64,000 nucleotides of DNA, from the NCBI RefSeq assembly GCF_904846065.1, contig NZ_CAJGZV010000002.1, forward strand, positions 1 to 64,000, given 5' to 3'. The translations under genes and the position numbers were made by a program. Positions 11,523 to 21,666 of this stretch are shown one piece after another (within the stretch, counting starts at the first letter, position 1; the number at the start of each line of letters is the position of its first letter). The notes under the pieces were generated by a model that was given only the letters and a program-made list of their open reading frames with translations, was not told the origin of the DNA and ran no database searches. The DNA comes from Psychrobacter immobilis. Its GTDB lineage: Bacteria; Pseudomonadota; Gammaproteobacteria; Pseudomonadales; Moraxellaceae.

Positions 11523-11960
11523 ATGAGCACCCTGACCACGAATCCGAGTGAAGCTAAGTTTACTCCTTATGTGCCTGCCAAAGACGAAGAGTACATGTCT
11601 GATGCGCAGTTAGAGCACTTTAAGGCTATATTATTGGATTGGAAGAGCCAACTGATTGGCGAAGCGGATCGCACCAAGACTTATATCCAAGACGAGTCCA
11701 GTGCTATGCCAGATATCAATGATCGCGCCACCCAAGAAGAAGAGTTTGCCCTCGCATTGCGTACGCGTGACCGTGAACGTAAGCTCATTCGCAAAATCGA
11801 TAAATCTATGTCAGAAATTGAAAATGATGATTATGGATTTTGTGAAACTTGCGGCGTAGAGATTGGTCTGCGTCGTCTCGAAGCGCGCCCAACGGCTACC
11901 CAGTGTATCGATTGTAAAACCCTGTCTGAGATTAAAGAACGCCAAAATCAAGGCGCTTAA
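11523..11960 (+). CDS. dksA: RNA polymerase-binding transcription factor DksA
   Basis: DksA enters the secondary channel of RNA polymerase and, with ppGpp, mediates the stringent response. The coiled-coil domain carries the acidic tip DINDRATQEEE near residue 60-70. It is followed by the four-cysteine zinc finger CETCGVEIGL...CIDC (C-x2-C-x17-C-x2-C). At 145 residues it has typical length. The ribosome-binding site GTAGGAT lies just before the ATG. It is followed by a strong terminator and then gluQ, an order conserved in gammaproteobacteria. Identification is secure. Confidence 0.97.
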   Translation: MSTLTTNPSEAKFTPYVPAKDEEYMSDAQLEHFKAILLDWKSQLIGEADRTKTYIQDESSAMPDINDRATQEEEFALALRTRDRERKLIRKIDKSMSEIENDDYGFCETCGVEIGLRRLEARPTATQCIDCKTLSEIKERQNQGA

Positions 11961-11998
11961 GCGAATTACGATTCATCTCAATAGTAGAATGTAAGCAT

Positions 11999-12030
11999 AA
12001 GCGACCATAACATGGTCGCTTATTGCGTTT
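11999..12030 (+). terminator. Rho-independent terminator after dksA
   Basis: AAGCGACCAT (11999-12008) pairs with ATGGTCGCTT (12012-12021) over a three-base loop and is followed by ATTGCGTTTT. It lies 39 bp after the dksA stop codon. Confidence 0.8.
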
Positions 12031-12207
12031 TAGCTGGCTGGTTTTTAGTCAATAAATCATGGCTGATACAGAGCTTTAAGCTTGCTCATATTGATTTGCT
12101 AACAAAACAGACTCATTTCACAAATATCTTTTTACGGATATATTTATTATTCTATCTTCTACCTTTTTTACCGATAATTTCCTACTTTGAAAACTAACCT
12201 TATTCCT

Positions 12208-13149
12208 ATGCCCACTCCAATCATACCAGTACAGCCGATTGGTCGTTTTGCTCCCTCACCGACTGGTGAACTGCATCTTGGCTCATTGACGACTGCGCTT
12301 GCCAGCTTTTGCCATATAAAATCCATTGGTGGTAAATGGCTACTGCGTATTGAAGACACTGATACCGAACGCTGTGATCAGCAATTTACTGAGCAAATTT
12401 TGATTGATTTGGAAGCGCTTGGATTGTACTGGGACGGTGATATCATTTATCAATCTGAGCGTATTGATATTTATAATGATTATCTACACTCAGCCCTGCA
12501 TCCGCTCACTTATGGCTGTCAGTGCTCGCGTAAAGACTTGGAGCAATACTGGGCGCAAGAAGAGCTGAGCCCAGCTTATGATGCTAACCCATTGCAACCA
12601 AACAGGAAACGTTATCCACGCTGCTGTGTCAGCGCTGACCTTGATAGAGAGCAACATAAGCTACGCATACAGCTACCGAATTATAAGATTGGTTTTAACG
12701 ACGGTATTCAAGGATTGCAGTGGGATAATCCTCAGCAGACATTGGGTGATATGGTGGTGCGTCGCCAAGATGGTATGATCAATTATATTTTGGCTGCCAG
12801 CCTTGATGATGGACTGCAACAGGTGACACATATTATGCGCGGTCTAGATATCCTACCCATGACGACAGCGCAAATCAGCATCATGGATGCCGCACGCTTA
12901 CCTGCCATCGATCACTGGTATCACTTGCCACTGATATGTCATGGTGATGGACAAAAACTCTCCAAGCAAAACCTAGCACAACCCATTGATACACGGGATC
13001 CAAGTAAACTTATCGCCGATGCTTTACAACTATTACAGCAACCAGCCGTCGATAGAGACACACCTACTCGTATGTTAAAGCAAGCCATTGCTCAATGGGA
13101 CAGTACGTCGTTACAAGGCAAGCAACAGTTAAATATGCACAGTGGATAA
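12208..13149 (+). CDS. gluQ: Glutamyl-Q tRNA(Asp) synthetase
   Basis: GluQ attaches glutamate to the queuosine base in the anticodon of tRNA-Asp. It is a paralogue of the catalytic half of glutamyl-tRNA synthetase. The class I signature is [14 protein letters not shown] (HLGS as the HIGH motif), and the second motif is KLSKQN. The anticodon-binding half of GltX is absent, giving about 313 residues. The zinc-site cysteines are seen in YGCQCSRKD and RCCVS. I prefer the ATG at 12208; an in-frame TTG at 12187 would add seven residues. A full-length gltX is also in this window at 45 kb, so the two are clearly distinct. Confidence 0.94.
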   Translation: MPTPIIPVQPIGRFAPSPTGELHLGSLTTALASFCHIKSIGGKWLLRIEDTDTERCDQQFTEQILIDLEALGLYWDGDIIYQSERIDIYNDYLHSALHPLTYGCQCSRKDLEQYWAQEELSPAYDANPLQPNRKRYPRCCVSADLDREQHKLRIQLPNYKIGFNDGIQGLQWDNPQQTLGDMVVRRQDGMINYILAASLDDGLQQVTHIMRGLDILPMTTAQISIMDAARLPAIDHWYHLPLICHGDGQKLSKQNLAQPIDTRDPSKLIADALQLLQQPAVDRDTPTRMLKQAIAQWDSTSLQGKQQLNMHSG

Positions 13150-13241
13150 GAATCAGCTAGCAAAAAGCGCCACTATTTAGCGACGCTTCTTTGGATAATG
13201 CCAGTCATGATGCATCGAGCCTATAACTAATGCTCAACCTA

Positions 13242-14438
13242 TCAATAATAACGGCATTGGCTTTTTTCGATTTCAGGGCTTTCTTTATAAATTTTTAGCA
13301 ATAATGCAACCATTACCAAACTAATCAACATTGATGAGCCGCCATAACTGAAGAATGGCATGGTCAATCCTTTGGTTGGAATCGCGCCCATATTCATCGC
13401 CGCATTGATAATTGTCTGCGCTATGAACACCACACCGATACCAAAGGCGGTATAACTCATACGCATCTGCCGACGTTTGAGCGCGTTATAACTGATACGC
13501 ATCGCGCTACCGATAATCAACGCTTCGAGTACCAATACCATGGTAACCCCAACAAAGCCTAACTCTTCACCTGTAATGGCTAATAGAAAATCAGTATGTG
13601 CCTCAGGCAAATGCGACAGTTTTTGTACGCTCTCACCATAACCAACACCTGTAAACTGTCCACGACCAAAGGCAATCAAACTGCGTGCCAACTGATAATC
13701 CGTGTCTTGCACATCATCAAACGGATCCATAAATGACATCACACGTACCAATCGGTACTGCGCTGTCGTCACCATCAAGACCGCACCACCAATGGCTGCC
13801 GCGCCCAGTGCTAAAAAGTGCTTGTAAGGCGCACCAGCGATATAGAAAATCGCAAAGATGGTACCTAAAATAACGACAAAAGAACCAAAATCTGGCTGTG
13901 ACAATAGCAGCATGGTGATGAGTGCCACCACCAACATAATCCGCAAAAAACCGTCTAAGCCGTTACGAACTTCAAAAGAGCGACGCACCACAAAATCAGA
14001 GACAAAGACAATCATCACCAACTTGGCCAACTCTGCCACCTGAAAATTAAATACCCCTAGGTTCAGCCAACGCTTGGAGCCGTTAATAGGCGTACTAAAC
14101 AAGGTTGCCACTAGCAGCATGCCAGTGATACCCAATAAGATAAATTGGGTTTCAGTCTTATATAGTGTTCGCAAAGACACGCTGTAATAAGAAACCGTAG
14201 CGACCGTCAAACCGATCATCATATACAGCAGCTGGTTTTTGAAAAAGTGCAGCTCTGTCATGCCGCGACTGAGCGCAAAAGGAATAGAAGCAGAAGCCAC
14301 CATCAATAAACTGAGCACCAACATACAGCCAACACTCGATAGGAGAATGGCGCGTGCTGACGGCATAGAAAGAATACCATCTGAGCCAGATGCTTGCTTC
14401 GGTTGGGACGAGGAACGAAAAATAGAAGAGAGCGCCAT
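13242..14438 (-). CDS. ftsW: Septal peptidoglycan glycosyltransferase FtsW
   Basis: FtsW is the SEDS-family polymerase that makes septal peptidoglycan with FtsI. The protein has about ten membrane segments. It carries the conserved PEAHTDFLLAITGEELGF region around residue 285 and the C-terminal SEDS motif MNMGAIPTKGLTMPFFSYGGSS. I place the start at the ATG at 14438 (MALSSIFRSS), giving 398 residues; a GTG at 14489 would add 17 residues without a better ribosome-binding site. RodA shares the fold, but pairing with murD identifies FtsW. The gene follows murD by about 300 bp on the same strand. Confidence 0.93.
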   Translation of the reverse strand: MALSSIFRSSSQPKQASGSDGILSMPSARAILLSSVGCMLVLSLLMVASASIPFALSRGMTELHFFKNQLLYMMIGLTVATVSYYSVSLRTLYKTETQFILLGITGMLLVATLFSTPINGSKRWLNLGVFNFQVAELAKLVMIVFVSDFVVRRSFEVRNGLDGFLRIMLVVALITMLLLSQPDFGSFVVILGTIFAIFYIAGAPYKHFLALGAAAIGGAVLMVTTAQYRLVRVMSFMDPFDDVQDTDYQLARSLIAFGRGQFTGVGYGESVQKLSHLPEAHTDFLLAITGEELGFVGVTMVLVLEALIIGSAMRISYNALKRRQMRMSYTAFGIGVVFIAQTIINAAMNMGAIPTKGLTMPFFSYGGSSMLISLVMVALLLKIYKESPEIEKSQCRYY

Positions 14439-14645
14439 AATTTTATATACACTAACGAACGAAAAAACACGGCGTCTATTAAACGCCACCGTTTAAAAAA
14501 TAGAAAATAGACAGTACCAGACAGATTACTAAGCAAATAAGCTGACCATTCATGTTGCTGACTGGCTATGATTGACAGTAGCAGCAATCTATAAGCAAAA
14601 CAATCATTTATACAGAAAATGCGCGCGCGTCGTAAAAGTCAATTC

Positions 14646-14669
14646 AGGGCAATCCTATTGCATTGCCCT
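14646..14669. repeat. Stem-loop between murD and ftsW
   Basis: AGGGCAAT (14646-14653) pairs perfectly with ATTGCCCT (14662-14669) over an 8-nt loop. On the plus strand it is followed by TATTCTTTATT. On the minus strand, the direction of murD-ftsW, no T-run follows, so it looks more like a processing or stability element than a terminator of this operon. Confidence 0.5.
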
Positions 14670-14671
14670 TA

Positions 14672-14751
14672 TTCTTTATTAAATACATGAGTTCTTTATT
14701 AAATACATGAGTTCTTTATTAAATACATGAGTTCTTTATTAAATGCTGAGA
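14672..14751. repeat. 20-bp tandem repeat, about 3.7 copies
   Basis: The unit TTCTTTATTAAATACATGAG occurs three times without change at 14672-14691, 14692-14711 and 14712-14731. A fourth copy from 14732 diverges after TTCTTTATTAAAT. It lies between murD and ftsW. The perfect identity of the units suggests recent slipped-strand expansion. Confidence 0.95.
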
Positions 14752-14795
14752 TTCGCTAAGCACTTATCATGCAAAGGCTTAAATCACCAAACCTT

Positions 14796-16232
14796 TTATT
14801 CCGCAGTCATCATATCTGACGACTCAGTTGCTAATTGACCAACCAACTGACTGAAATGCTCACCGCGAGCTGCGTAGCCACTATATTGATCAAAGCTGGC
14901 ACAAGCAGGTGACAATAGCACCGCTTGCACTTGCGATAGGCTGCTTGTCGTGACTTGTTGAATGGTTGTAAAGGCATTTTCTAAAGTTTGGCATTGATGT
15001 AACGCCACATCGGCGCTTATCTTAGCCGCGCGCAGATGCTGTTCAATCAGCGGCGCATCTTCACCAATAAACAGTACTTGGCTAACATACTGATTGATAA
15101 ACGGCGTCAATTCACCAAACTGTTGACCTTTACCTTGTCCACCCAAAATCAATAGTAGTTTACCGTCCTTTGGCGCGTAGACTGCGCCCAGCCCTTCGAT
15201 AGCTGCCATCGTTGAGCCGATATTGGTGCCTTTTGAATCATTGAAATAATCAATGTCTGCAGCATTTGCCACATACTGGCAACGATGCTCAAGTCCAGTA
15301 AACTGCTGTAAGGTATTTAACATACTGCCCAATGGCAAACCAGCAAGTTCGCCTAATGCCAAGGCTGCCTGTGCATTGAGCAGATTATGACGACCTTTAA
15401 TCAACAGTTTATCTGCCGACAGTAGTTTTTCTGTACCGTGGGCAAGATAAATCTGGCCTTCAGGAGTAGTAATAAGACCATATTGACCTTTATCAGGAGC
15501 ATGTATACCGGTACTCACTCTTGGCAAATTATCAGCCACTAGCGGACGCGTCAAGGCGTCTTCGCGATTGATAACCACGGACTTAGCACCCTGAAAGATA
15601 CGATGCTTGGCTTGATGGTAGCCCAGCATATCGCCGTGGCGATCTAGATGGTCAGGTGACATATTTAGAACGGTTGCCACTTGCGCGCCCAAATTGGTCA
15701 CTGTCTCTAACTGAAAGCTCGACAGCTCAAGCACCGCCAGTTCCATATCAGTATTATCAAGCAAGGTCAGCGCTGGCACGCCAATATTACCGCCGACACC
15801 GACATTGACACCAGCATCCGCGGCCATTTGCCCGACCAAGGTGGTCACGGTGCTCTTAGCATTAGAACCAGTAATCGCCACTATCGGTACGGTACAAGCC
15901 TCACAAAATAGCTGAATGTCACTAACCACGGGAATATTCGCTTGACGGGCAGCGGCGACAGCTTCGGTAGCAAGTGAGATACCGGGACTTATAATAATAC
16001 GTGCCGCTTGCTGCAAGAGCTCTGCGTCAATCTCACCAAATTGGCGAATACTAATCTCAGCGGGTAGTTGATCTGCTAAGCTAGGTGTCACCTGAGCATC
16101 AGTAACAGCAACCTGATAGCCTTGATTGGCCAAATAGCGCGCAACTGATAATCCAGATTGTCCCAAACCGACCACGACTTGTAGACCACTGCCTTTGTGA
16201 AGTAAGGCATCTGTTGCAGGGTTGGTGGTCAT
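14796..16232 (-). CDS. murD: UDP-N-acetylmuramoyl-L-alanine--D-glutamate ligase
   Basis: MurD adds D-glutamate to UDP-MurNAc-L-Ala in the cytoplasmic stage of peptidoglycan synthesis. The N-terminal domain starts VVVGLGQSGLSVARYLANQG, the MurD-type UDP-binding fold. The ATP loop is AITGSNAKSTVTTL near residue 118, where Ala replaces the more usual Gly. HRCQYV and NDSKGTN follow in the central and C-terminal domains. The 478-residue length is slightly above the family norm. A good ribosome-binding site (AGAAGGAA) precedes the ATG at 16232. It pairs with ftsW but is far from the other mur genes at 36-45 kb. Confidence 0.96.
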   Translation of the reverse strand: MTTNPATDALLHKGSGLQVVVGLGQSGLSVARYLANQGYQVAVTDAQVTPSLADQLPAEISIRQFGEIDAELLQQAARIIISPGISLATEAVAAARQANIPVVSDIQLFCEACTVPIVAITGSNAKSTVTTLVGQMAADAGVNVGVGGNIGVPALTLLDNTDMELAVLELSSFQLETVTNLGAQVATVLNMSPDHLDRHGDMLGYHQAKHRIFQGAKSVVINREDALTRPLVADNLPRVSTGIHAPDKGQYGLITTPEGQIYLAHGTEKLLSADKLLIKGRHNLLNAQAALALGELAGLPLGSMLNTLQQFTGLEHRCQYVANAADIDYFNDSKGTNIGSTMAAIEGLGAVYAPKDGKLLLILGGQGKGQQFGELTPFINQYVSQVLFIGEDAPLIEQHLRAAKISADVALHQCQTLENAFTTIQQVTTSSLSQVQAVLLSPACASFDQYSGYAARGEHFSQLVGQLATESSDMMTAE

Positions 16233-16894
16233 ATTTATTCCTTCTGTTGGACGAGCAAAATGGCATCAAACAAAACTAGTATATAAAGAAGCAAAATGAT
16301 GCCATCAAGATGAGACGCATCATAACGGTATCGTTCAGATTTCGGTACTGGTTTTTTATGACGATGTGCTATTATGCGCCTGTTTTTATATTAAGTGGCT
16401 AATGCTATAATAGTTGCCTTAATCTGTAAGTGACTGGGTATTTACCCAAGCATTTTAGTTTAGCATGTTGTCACAGTTAGCACGCTATTGTCACTTCTGT
16501 TTGGCAAAGTTACTACTATAGACTGGTCATGTCGAGCGGCTATTTTTATTTGATAGATTATTTATTACCCTCTACCGCAGCATATCATTGCTGACGCTAT
16601 TCGTTATTGTAGGTGCTCTTATAAATGCCCTGCTTTAAGCACCTTATTTTAACTATTTTTTTAGGTAGTCTCACTGAATTTATCATCGTATCAATTATTG
16701 GTGAGCGTATTAGCGATACCAGTAAGTAATTCAGTAGACCTACTTATTACTGACCTTTAATAACTCAATACCGCAATATGACACAGCACATGTTGCCGTA
16801 AAAGAAAGACGAATAGCTACTTTTATAGCGATGCGATCATTTTATGAATGAGTAATGATTACTTTTTTTGCCTCTAACCCTATGCAGTTTACTT
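16233..16894. other. 660-bp region between divergent murD and the SulP gene
   Basis: No convincing protein gene. Close to murD, ATGGCATCA (16260-16268) and TGATGCCAT (16297-16305) form an inverted repeat, each half preceded by or overlapping GCAAAATG. A TATAAT box stands at 16406-16411, and a hairpin with a T-rich tail lies at 16611-16651, both on the plus strand. Together they could delimit a small transcript, but no known RNA family is recognised. Confidence 0.45.
16611..16651 (+). terminator. Terminator-like hairpin in the murD/SulP gap
   Basis: AGGTGCT (16611-16617) pairs with AGCACCT (16638-16644), followed by TATTTTAAC and, slightly later, ATTTTTTTAGG. No annotated plus-strand gene ends here, which raises the possibility of a small RNA upstream. 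Confidence 0.35.
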
Positions 16895-18394
16895 ATGACA
16901 TCTTTTATTGATAACTTACGTGACGAGTGGTTTTCCAATGTTCGCGGCGACGTTTTATCTGGTTTGGTCGTTGCCTTAGCGCTGATTCCTGAAGCCATTG
17001 CCTTTTCTATTATCGCGGGTGTTGATCCAAAAGTCGGCTTGTATGCCTCATTTTGTATCGCGGTCGTGATCAGTTTCGTCGGTGGTCGTCCAGGCATGAT
17101 TTCGGCAGCAACTGGGGCGATGGCATTGGTGATGGTTGACTTAGTCGCCGAGCATGGTTTGCAGTATTTGCTAGCTGCCACCTTATTGTGCGGTGGGATT
17201 CAGATTATAATGGGTATTCTAAAGCTCGGTAATTTGATGCGCTTTGTGTCGCGTTCGGTAGTCATTGGCTTCGTCAATGCGCTCGCGATATTGATCTTTG
17301 CTGCCCAGCTGCCTGAGCTTAACCCAATGACTGAGCGCGTTGGCATGACGGTTTATATCATGACAGCGGCGGGTTTAGCGATTATCTACTTGTTTCCGCT
17401 GATTCCTAAAATCGGTCGCGTGATTCCGTCACCGCTGATCTGTATCGTTGGTTTGACTGCTGTCGCGATGTACATGAATCTCGATATTCGTAATGTCGGC
17501 AGTATGGGCGATTTGCCTGATTCATTACCAATGTTCTTATTACCTGACATTCCCTTGAACCTAAATACTTTACTGATCATCGCGCCGTACTCTATCGCAC
17601 TTGCCATCGTTGGTTTATTAGAATCGATGATGACAGCGACTATCGTCGATGATTTGACAGATACGCCAAGCGATAAAAACCGCGAGTGTCGCGGTCAAGG
17701 GATTGCCAACGTCGTATCAGGTTTCTTCGGTGGCATGGCAGGCTGTGCCATGATTGGTCAATCTATGATCAACGTCAAATCTGGCGGACGTACGCGTCTG
17801 TCTACTTTGATGGCAGGTATCGTACTGCTCATTATGGTAGTGTTTTTAAGTGAATGGGTCAGTCAAATTCCCATGGCGGCACTGGTCGCTGTGATGATTA
17901 TGGTCTCCATTGGTACTTTTAACTGGCAGTCTATTCGCGAATTTAAAACGCATCCGATGTCATTTAATATTGTCATGCTAGCGACTGTTTTGACCACAGT
18001 ATTTACGCACAACCTAGCTTATGGCGTGGGCGTGGGCGTGCTGCTATCAGCGCTGGCGTTTGCCAATAAAATTGGTCAATTCTTAACGGTATTTAGTGAG
18101 TATGATGAGAGTACTAATACCCGTTATTATTATGTACAAGGACAAGTATTCTTTGCTTCTACGACCCAGTTCTTAAACAGCTTCGATACCAAAGAAGCTT
18201 TAGATAGTATTCAAATTGATGTCAGCCAAGCGCATTTTTGGGATGTCAGTGCCGTAGACACCTTGGACAAACTGGTCATGCGCTTGCAACGTGAGGGCAT
18301 TGATGTCAAAGTGGTGGGACTCAATAATGCGAGCCGAACACTGATTGATCGCTTCTCTATCCACGATCGCCGAGATATTGGCTTATTGGATTAA
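16895..18394 (+). CDS. SulP-family anion (sulfate or bicarbonate) transporter
   Basis: SulP proteins are inner-membrane carriers for sulfate, bicarbonate or other anions. About 11-12 membrane segments fill residues 25-400. The family signature region is [28 protein letters not shown] near residues 55-80. A cytoplasmic STAS domain follows at about residues 410-499 ([40 protein letters not shown]). I take the ATG at 16895 ([12 protein letters not shown]); an in-frame TTG at 16868 would add nine residues. The universal stress protein gene downstream is a recurrent partner of SulP genes. The transported anion cannot be told from sequence. Confidence 0.9.
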   Translation: MTSFIDNLRDEWFSNVRGDVLSGLVVALALIPEAIAFSIIAGVDPKVGLYASFCIAVVISFVGGRPGMISAATGAMALVMVDLVAEHGLQYLLAATLLCGGIQIIMGILKLGNLMRFVSRSVVIGFVNALAILIFAAQLPELNPMTERVGMTVYIMTAAGLAIIYLFPLIPKIGRVIPSPLICIVGLTAVAMYMNLDIRNVGSMGDLPDSLPMFLLPDIPLNLNTLLIIAPYSIALAIVGLLESMMTATIVDDLTDTPSDKNRECRGQGIANVVSGFFGGMAGCAMIGQSMINVKSGGRTRLSTLMAGIVLLIMVVFLSEWVSQIPMAALVAVMIMVSIGTFNWQSIREFKTHPMSFNIVMLATVLTTVFTHNLAYGVGVGVLLSALAFANKIGQFLTVFSEYDESTNTRYYYVQGQVFFASTTQFLNSFDTKEALDSIQIDVSQAHFWDVSAVDTLDKLVMRLQREGIDVKVVGLNNASRTLIDRFSIHDRRDIGLLD

Positions 18395-18458
18395 ACAAAG
18401 CCACGTCTATTTATTGAGTTAATATTGATTAACCGCTCATAAATAGACAGTTGAATAA

Positions 18459-18529
18459 ACAGCTGCATTGGTACAAAGGGTTGGGCATAAGCATTATTGC
18501 CCCATCCTTGAGCCAAGCAGCTGTCTTTT
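18459..18529 (+). terminator. Long hairpin terminator after the SulP gene
   Basis: ACAGCTGC-TTGG (18459-18471) pairs with CCAAGCAGCTGT (18513-18524). An inner stem GGGTTGGGC / GCCCCATCC extends it, and CTTTTTATT follows. It separates the SulP gene from the usp gene, so the second gene needs read-through or its own promoter. Confidence 0.75.
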
Positions 18530-18568
18530 TATTCTGTCTTTTTAATATTGGAATAATGTGGTGGTCTT

Positions 18569-19423
18569 ATGAGTAATTTAAAACCAGATAGTGTGATTGC
18601 CTGCTTGGACTGCCCAGACCACGTGCAAGCAGTGTTAGAAGCCAGCATGTGGGCCGCGACTCGTCTACAAGCACCTGTTGGACTGTTGCATTCTGTACCG
18701 AGCTTGCAACAAAAAGCGGCTGTGAATTATTCAGGGTGCCTGAATATCGATGATGAAAACATGCTGCTTGAGCAATTCACCACCAAGGAGCACTTGAGTA
18801 ATTGTGAGCTAAAAGCCCAAGGCAAGCTTTTACTTCATCAAGCCACCACCTATTGCGAACAGCAGCGACAAAAACTAAAAACCTATACCCTGCATCGCCA
18901 TGAACACCTCAATGAAAGTATCGATTACGTCGATGACAAAGCACAATTGATCGTTATAGGTCACAATGTCACCTGCAAATCGACATTGAGCCAGTTAATT
19001 AGAGTCAGTCACTGCCCCATTTTGGTGACTCATGCACCATTTTTGCCCCCTACGACCGCGTTGTTTGCTTTTGACAACAGTCCAACATCTCATAAATTGC
19101 TCAATTGGCTCTGCAAAACCTCACTGGTTCGCGCATTAACCGTTCATATCGTGATGGTCGGTAAAGAAAATTCTGAAAATTGCGATGCGCTACGCGAAGC
19201 TTATGCGCGGCTCAAACAAGCAGGCATCAAGTCTAAAAAAGCATTGCTGGACTGCCGCGATGTCACTTCGGCTTTGAATTATTATCAAAATGAAAATGAT
19301 ATCGGTATGCTGATGACCGGTGCTTTTGGCCAATCTCGTCTGCGTGAACTTCTAAAAGGTAGCGACACAAAAAAGCTGCTCGGTAGCACCAAAACCCCCT
19401 ACCTACTCTTCCCAAAGGTATAG
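18569..19423 (+). CDS. Tandem universal stress protein (UspA family)
   Basis: The 284-residue protein consists of two UspA-like domains. The first covers about residues 1-150 (SVIACLDCPDHVQAVLEASMWAA at the start, LIVIGHNVTCKSTLSQLIRVSHCPILVTH at the end). The second covers 158-284 (ALFAFDNSPTSHKLLNWL, ending MLMTGAFGQSRLRELLKGSDTKKLL). The second domain keeps the G-x2-G-x9-GS-type loop in degenerate form, so ATP binding is uncertain. Its position after the SulP gene suggests a role tied to anion or bicarbonate transport or stress, but no partner is proven. Confidence 0.85.
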   Translation: MSNLKPDSVIACLDCPDHVQAVLEASMWAATRLQAPVGLLHSVPSLQQKAAVNYSGCLNIDDENMLLEQFTTKEHLSNCELKAQGKLLLHQATTYCEQQRQKLKTYTLHRHEHLNESIDYVDDKAQLIVIGHNVTCKSTLSQLIRVSHCPILVTHAPFLPPTTALFAFDNSPTSHKLLNWLCKTSLVRALTVHIVMVGKENSENCDALREAYARLKQAGIKSKKALLDCRDVTSALNYYQNENDIGMLMTGAFGQSRLRELLKGSDTKKLLGSTKTPYLLFPKV

Positions 19424-20217
<794 letters not shown>

Positions 20218-20292
20218 CGCGCAAGGCCATATAGACACAGATTTATAGATCATACCGATAGCTGTATTGCATCAATTCAAGGGGGAATTAAC

Positions 20293-21555
20293 ATGCAAAA
20301 TCAAATCTTCGAGCTCCAGTACGCACTTGATACATTTTACTTTTTAATGTGCGGGGCGCTCGTCATGTGGATGGCAGCAGGCTTCACCATGTTAGAAGCT
20401 GGACTCGTCCGCTCAAAAAACACCGTTGAGATTTTAACCAAAAATATCGCACTTTTTGCCACCGCTTGTACCATGTACATGATATGCGGCTATGCCATTA
20501 TGTATGGTGGCAACCTATTCTTGAGCGGTATCGCGGGTAATGAAACGCTGGTAGCAGATGCTCTAGCAGCCTCCGCTGAAAACGGCTTTGACGGTGACTC
20601 TGTTTACTCCGCTGCGTCTGATTTTTTCTTCCAAGTGGTGTTTGTTGCAACCTGTATGTCGATCGTTTCAGGAGCGGTGGCTGAGCGCATGAAGCTGTGG
20701 TCGTTCTTATTATTTTCTGTGGTGATGACTGGTGTCATTTATCCATTAGAGGGTAGCTGGACGTGGGGTGGCAATGATGTATTTGGTATGTTCAATTTAG
20801 GCGACATGGGTTTTTCTGATTTTGCAGGTTCTGGTATCGTCCATATGGCGGGTGCTGCGGCTGCATTAGCAGGGGTATTATTATTAGGTGCACGTAAAGG
20901 CAAGTATGGCCCTAATGGTGAAATACGCGCCATTCCAGGTGCCAACTTACCACTGGCAGCGCTTGGAACACTTATTCTCTGGATGGGTTGGTTCGGTTTC
21001 AATGGCGGCTCGGTGCTAAAACTGGGTGATATTGCCAGTGCTAACTCGGTTGCTATGGTGTTTTTGAATACCAATGCAGCAGCGGCAGGCGGTGCAATTG
21101 GTGCTTTAATAATAGCACGCATCATCTTTGGCAAAGCTGACTTAACCATGCTCTTAAATGGTGCACTCGCAGGATTAGTCGCTATCACAGCAGAACCCTC
21201 AACCCCATCTGCATTACAAGCAACACTGTTTGGTTTGATCGCTGGCGTTATCGTTGTGCTATCTATCTTAGCATTGGATAAAATAAAAATAGATGATCCA
21301 GTGGGTGCTATCTCAGTGCATGGTGTAGTCGGTCTGTTCGGTCTACTTATCGTACCAATTACCAACCCAGCAGCATCGTTCGTAGGTCAGATTGCTGGTG
21401 CAGCCACTATCTTTACTTGGGTATTTATCGCCAGCTTAATCACCTGGGCAGTTATCAAATTAGTGATTGGTCTGCGTATCTCTGAAGAAGATGAGTATGA
21501 AGGTGCGGATATAGCAGAGTGTGGTATGGAAGCATATCCAGAATTTGTGAGATAA
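20293..21555 (+). CDS. amtB: Ammonium transporter
   Basis: AmtB is a trimeric inner-membrane channel for ammonium, blocked by GlnK when nitrogen is plentiful. The 420-residue protein has about 11 membrane helices. The twin pore histidines are visible in SGIVHMAGAAAAL and AISVHGVVGLFG. The early motif MWMAAGFTMLEAGLVRSKN is diagnostic. There is no cleavable signal peptide, unlike the E. coli protein; the first helix begins within about 15 residues. It lies 75 bp after glnK in one operon. Confidence 0.96.
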   Translation: MQNQIFELQYALDTFYFLMCGALVMWMAAGFTMLEAGLVRSKNTVEILTKNIALFATACTMYMICGYAIMYGGNLFLSGIAGNETLVADALAASAENGFDGDSVYSAASDFFFQVVFVATCMSIVSGAVAERMKLWSFLLFSVVMTGVIYPLEGSWTWGGNDVFGMFNLGDMGFSDFAGSGIVHMAGAAAALAGVLLLGARKGKYGPNGEIRAIPGANLPLAALGTLILWMGWFGFNGGSVLKLGDIASANSVAMVFLNTNAAAAGGAIGALIIARIIFGKADLTMLLNGALAGLVAITAEPSTPSALQATLFGLIAGVIVVLSILALDKIKIDDPVGAISVHGVVGLFGLLIVPITNPAASFVGQIAGAATIFTWVFIASLITWAVIKLVIGLRISEEDEYEGADIAECGMEAYPEFVR

Positions 21556-21587
21556 GCTCTTCAGCCAATATTCAAATATATGTACTA

Positions 21588-21628
21588 AAAATCCCGCATT
21601 ACCAAAAGGTATTGCGGGATTTTTATTT
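21588..21628. terminator. Bidirectional terminator after amtB
   Basis: AAATCCCGCATTACC (21588-21602) pairs with GGTATTGCGGGATTT (21608-21622), with TTATTT beyond it and AAAA before it. It separates amtB from the convergent DUF2147 gene and probably serves both. Confidence 0.88.
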
Positions 21629-21666
21629 ATAAATATTAGGTCTAATACTAAAAATAAACTATCGGT

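Noticed and set aside
12012..12197. 61-codon plus-strand frame after dksA
   Set aside because: Begins inside the dksA terminator hairpin and encodes an unpatterned AT-driven hydrophobic sequence.
14672..14751. CRISPR array at the 20-bp repeats
   Set aside because: Units are directly adjacent with no spacers, and no cas genes are present anywhere in the window.
16837..17181. 114-codon minus-strand frame over the SulP start
   Set aside because: Opposite strand of a well-supported transporter gene, low-complexity Lys/Thr/Ala sequence.
20739..21365. 208-codon minus-strand frame inside amtB
   Set aside because: Antisense shadow of a hydrophobic membrane protein; rich in Pro, Ala and Asn without a family match.
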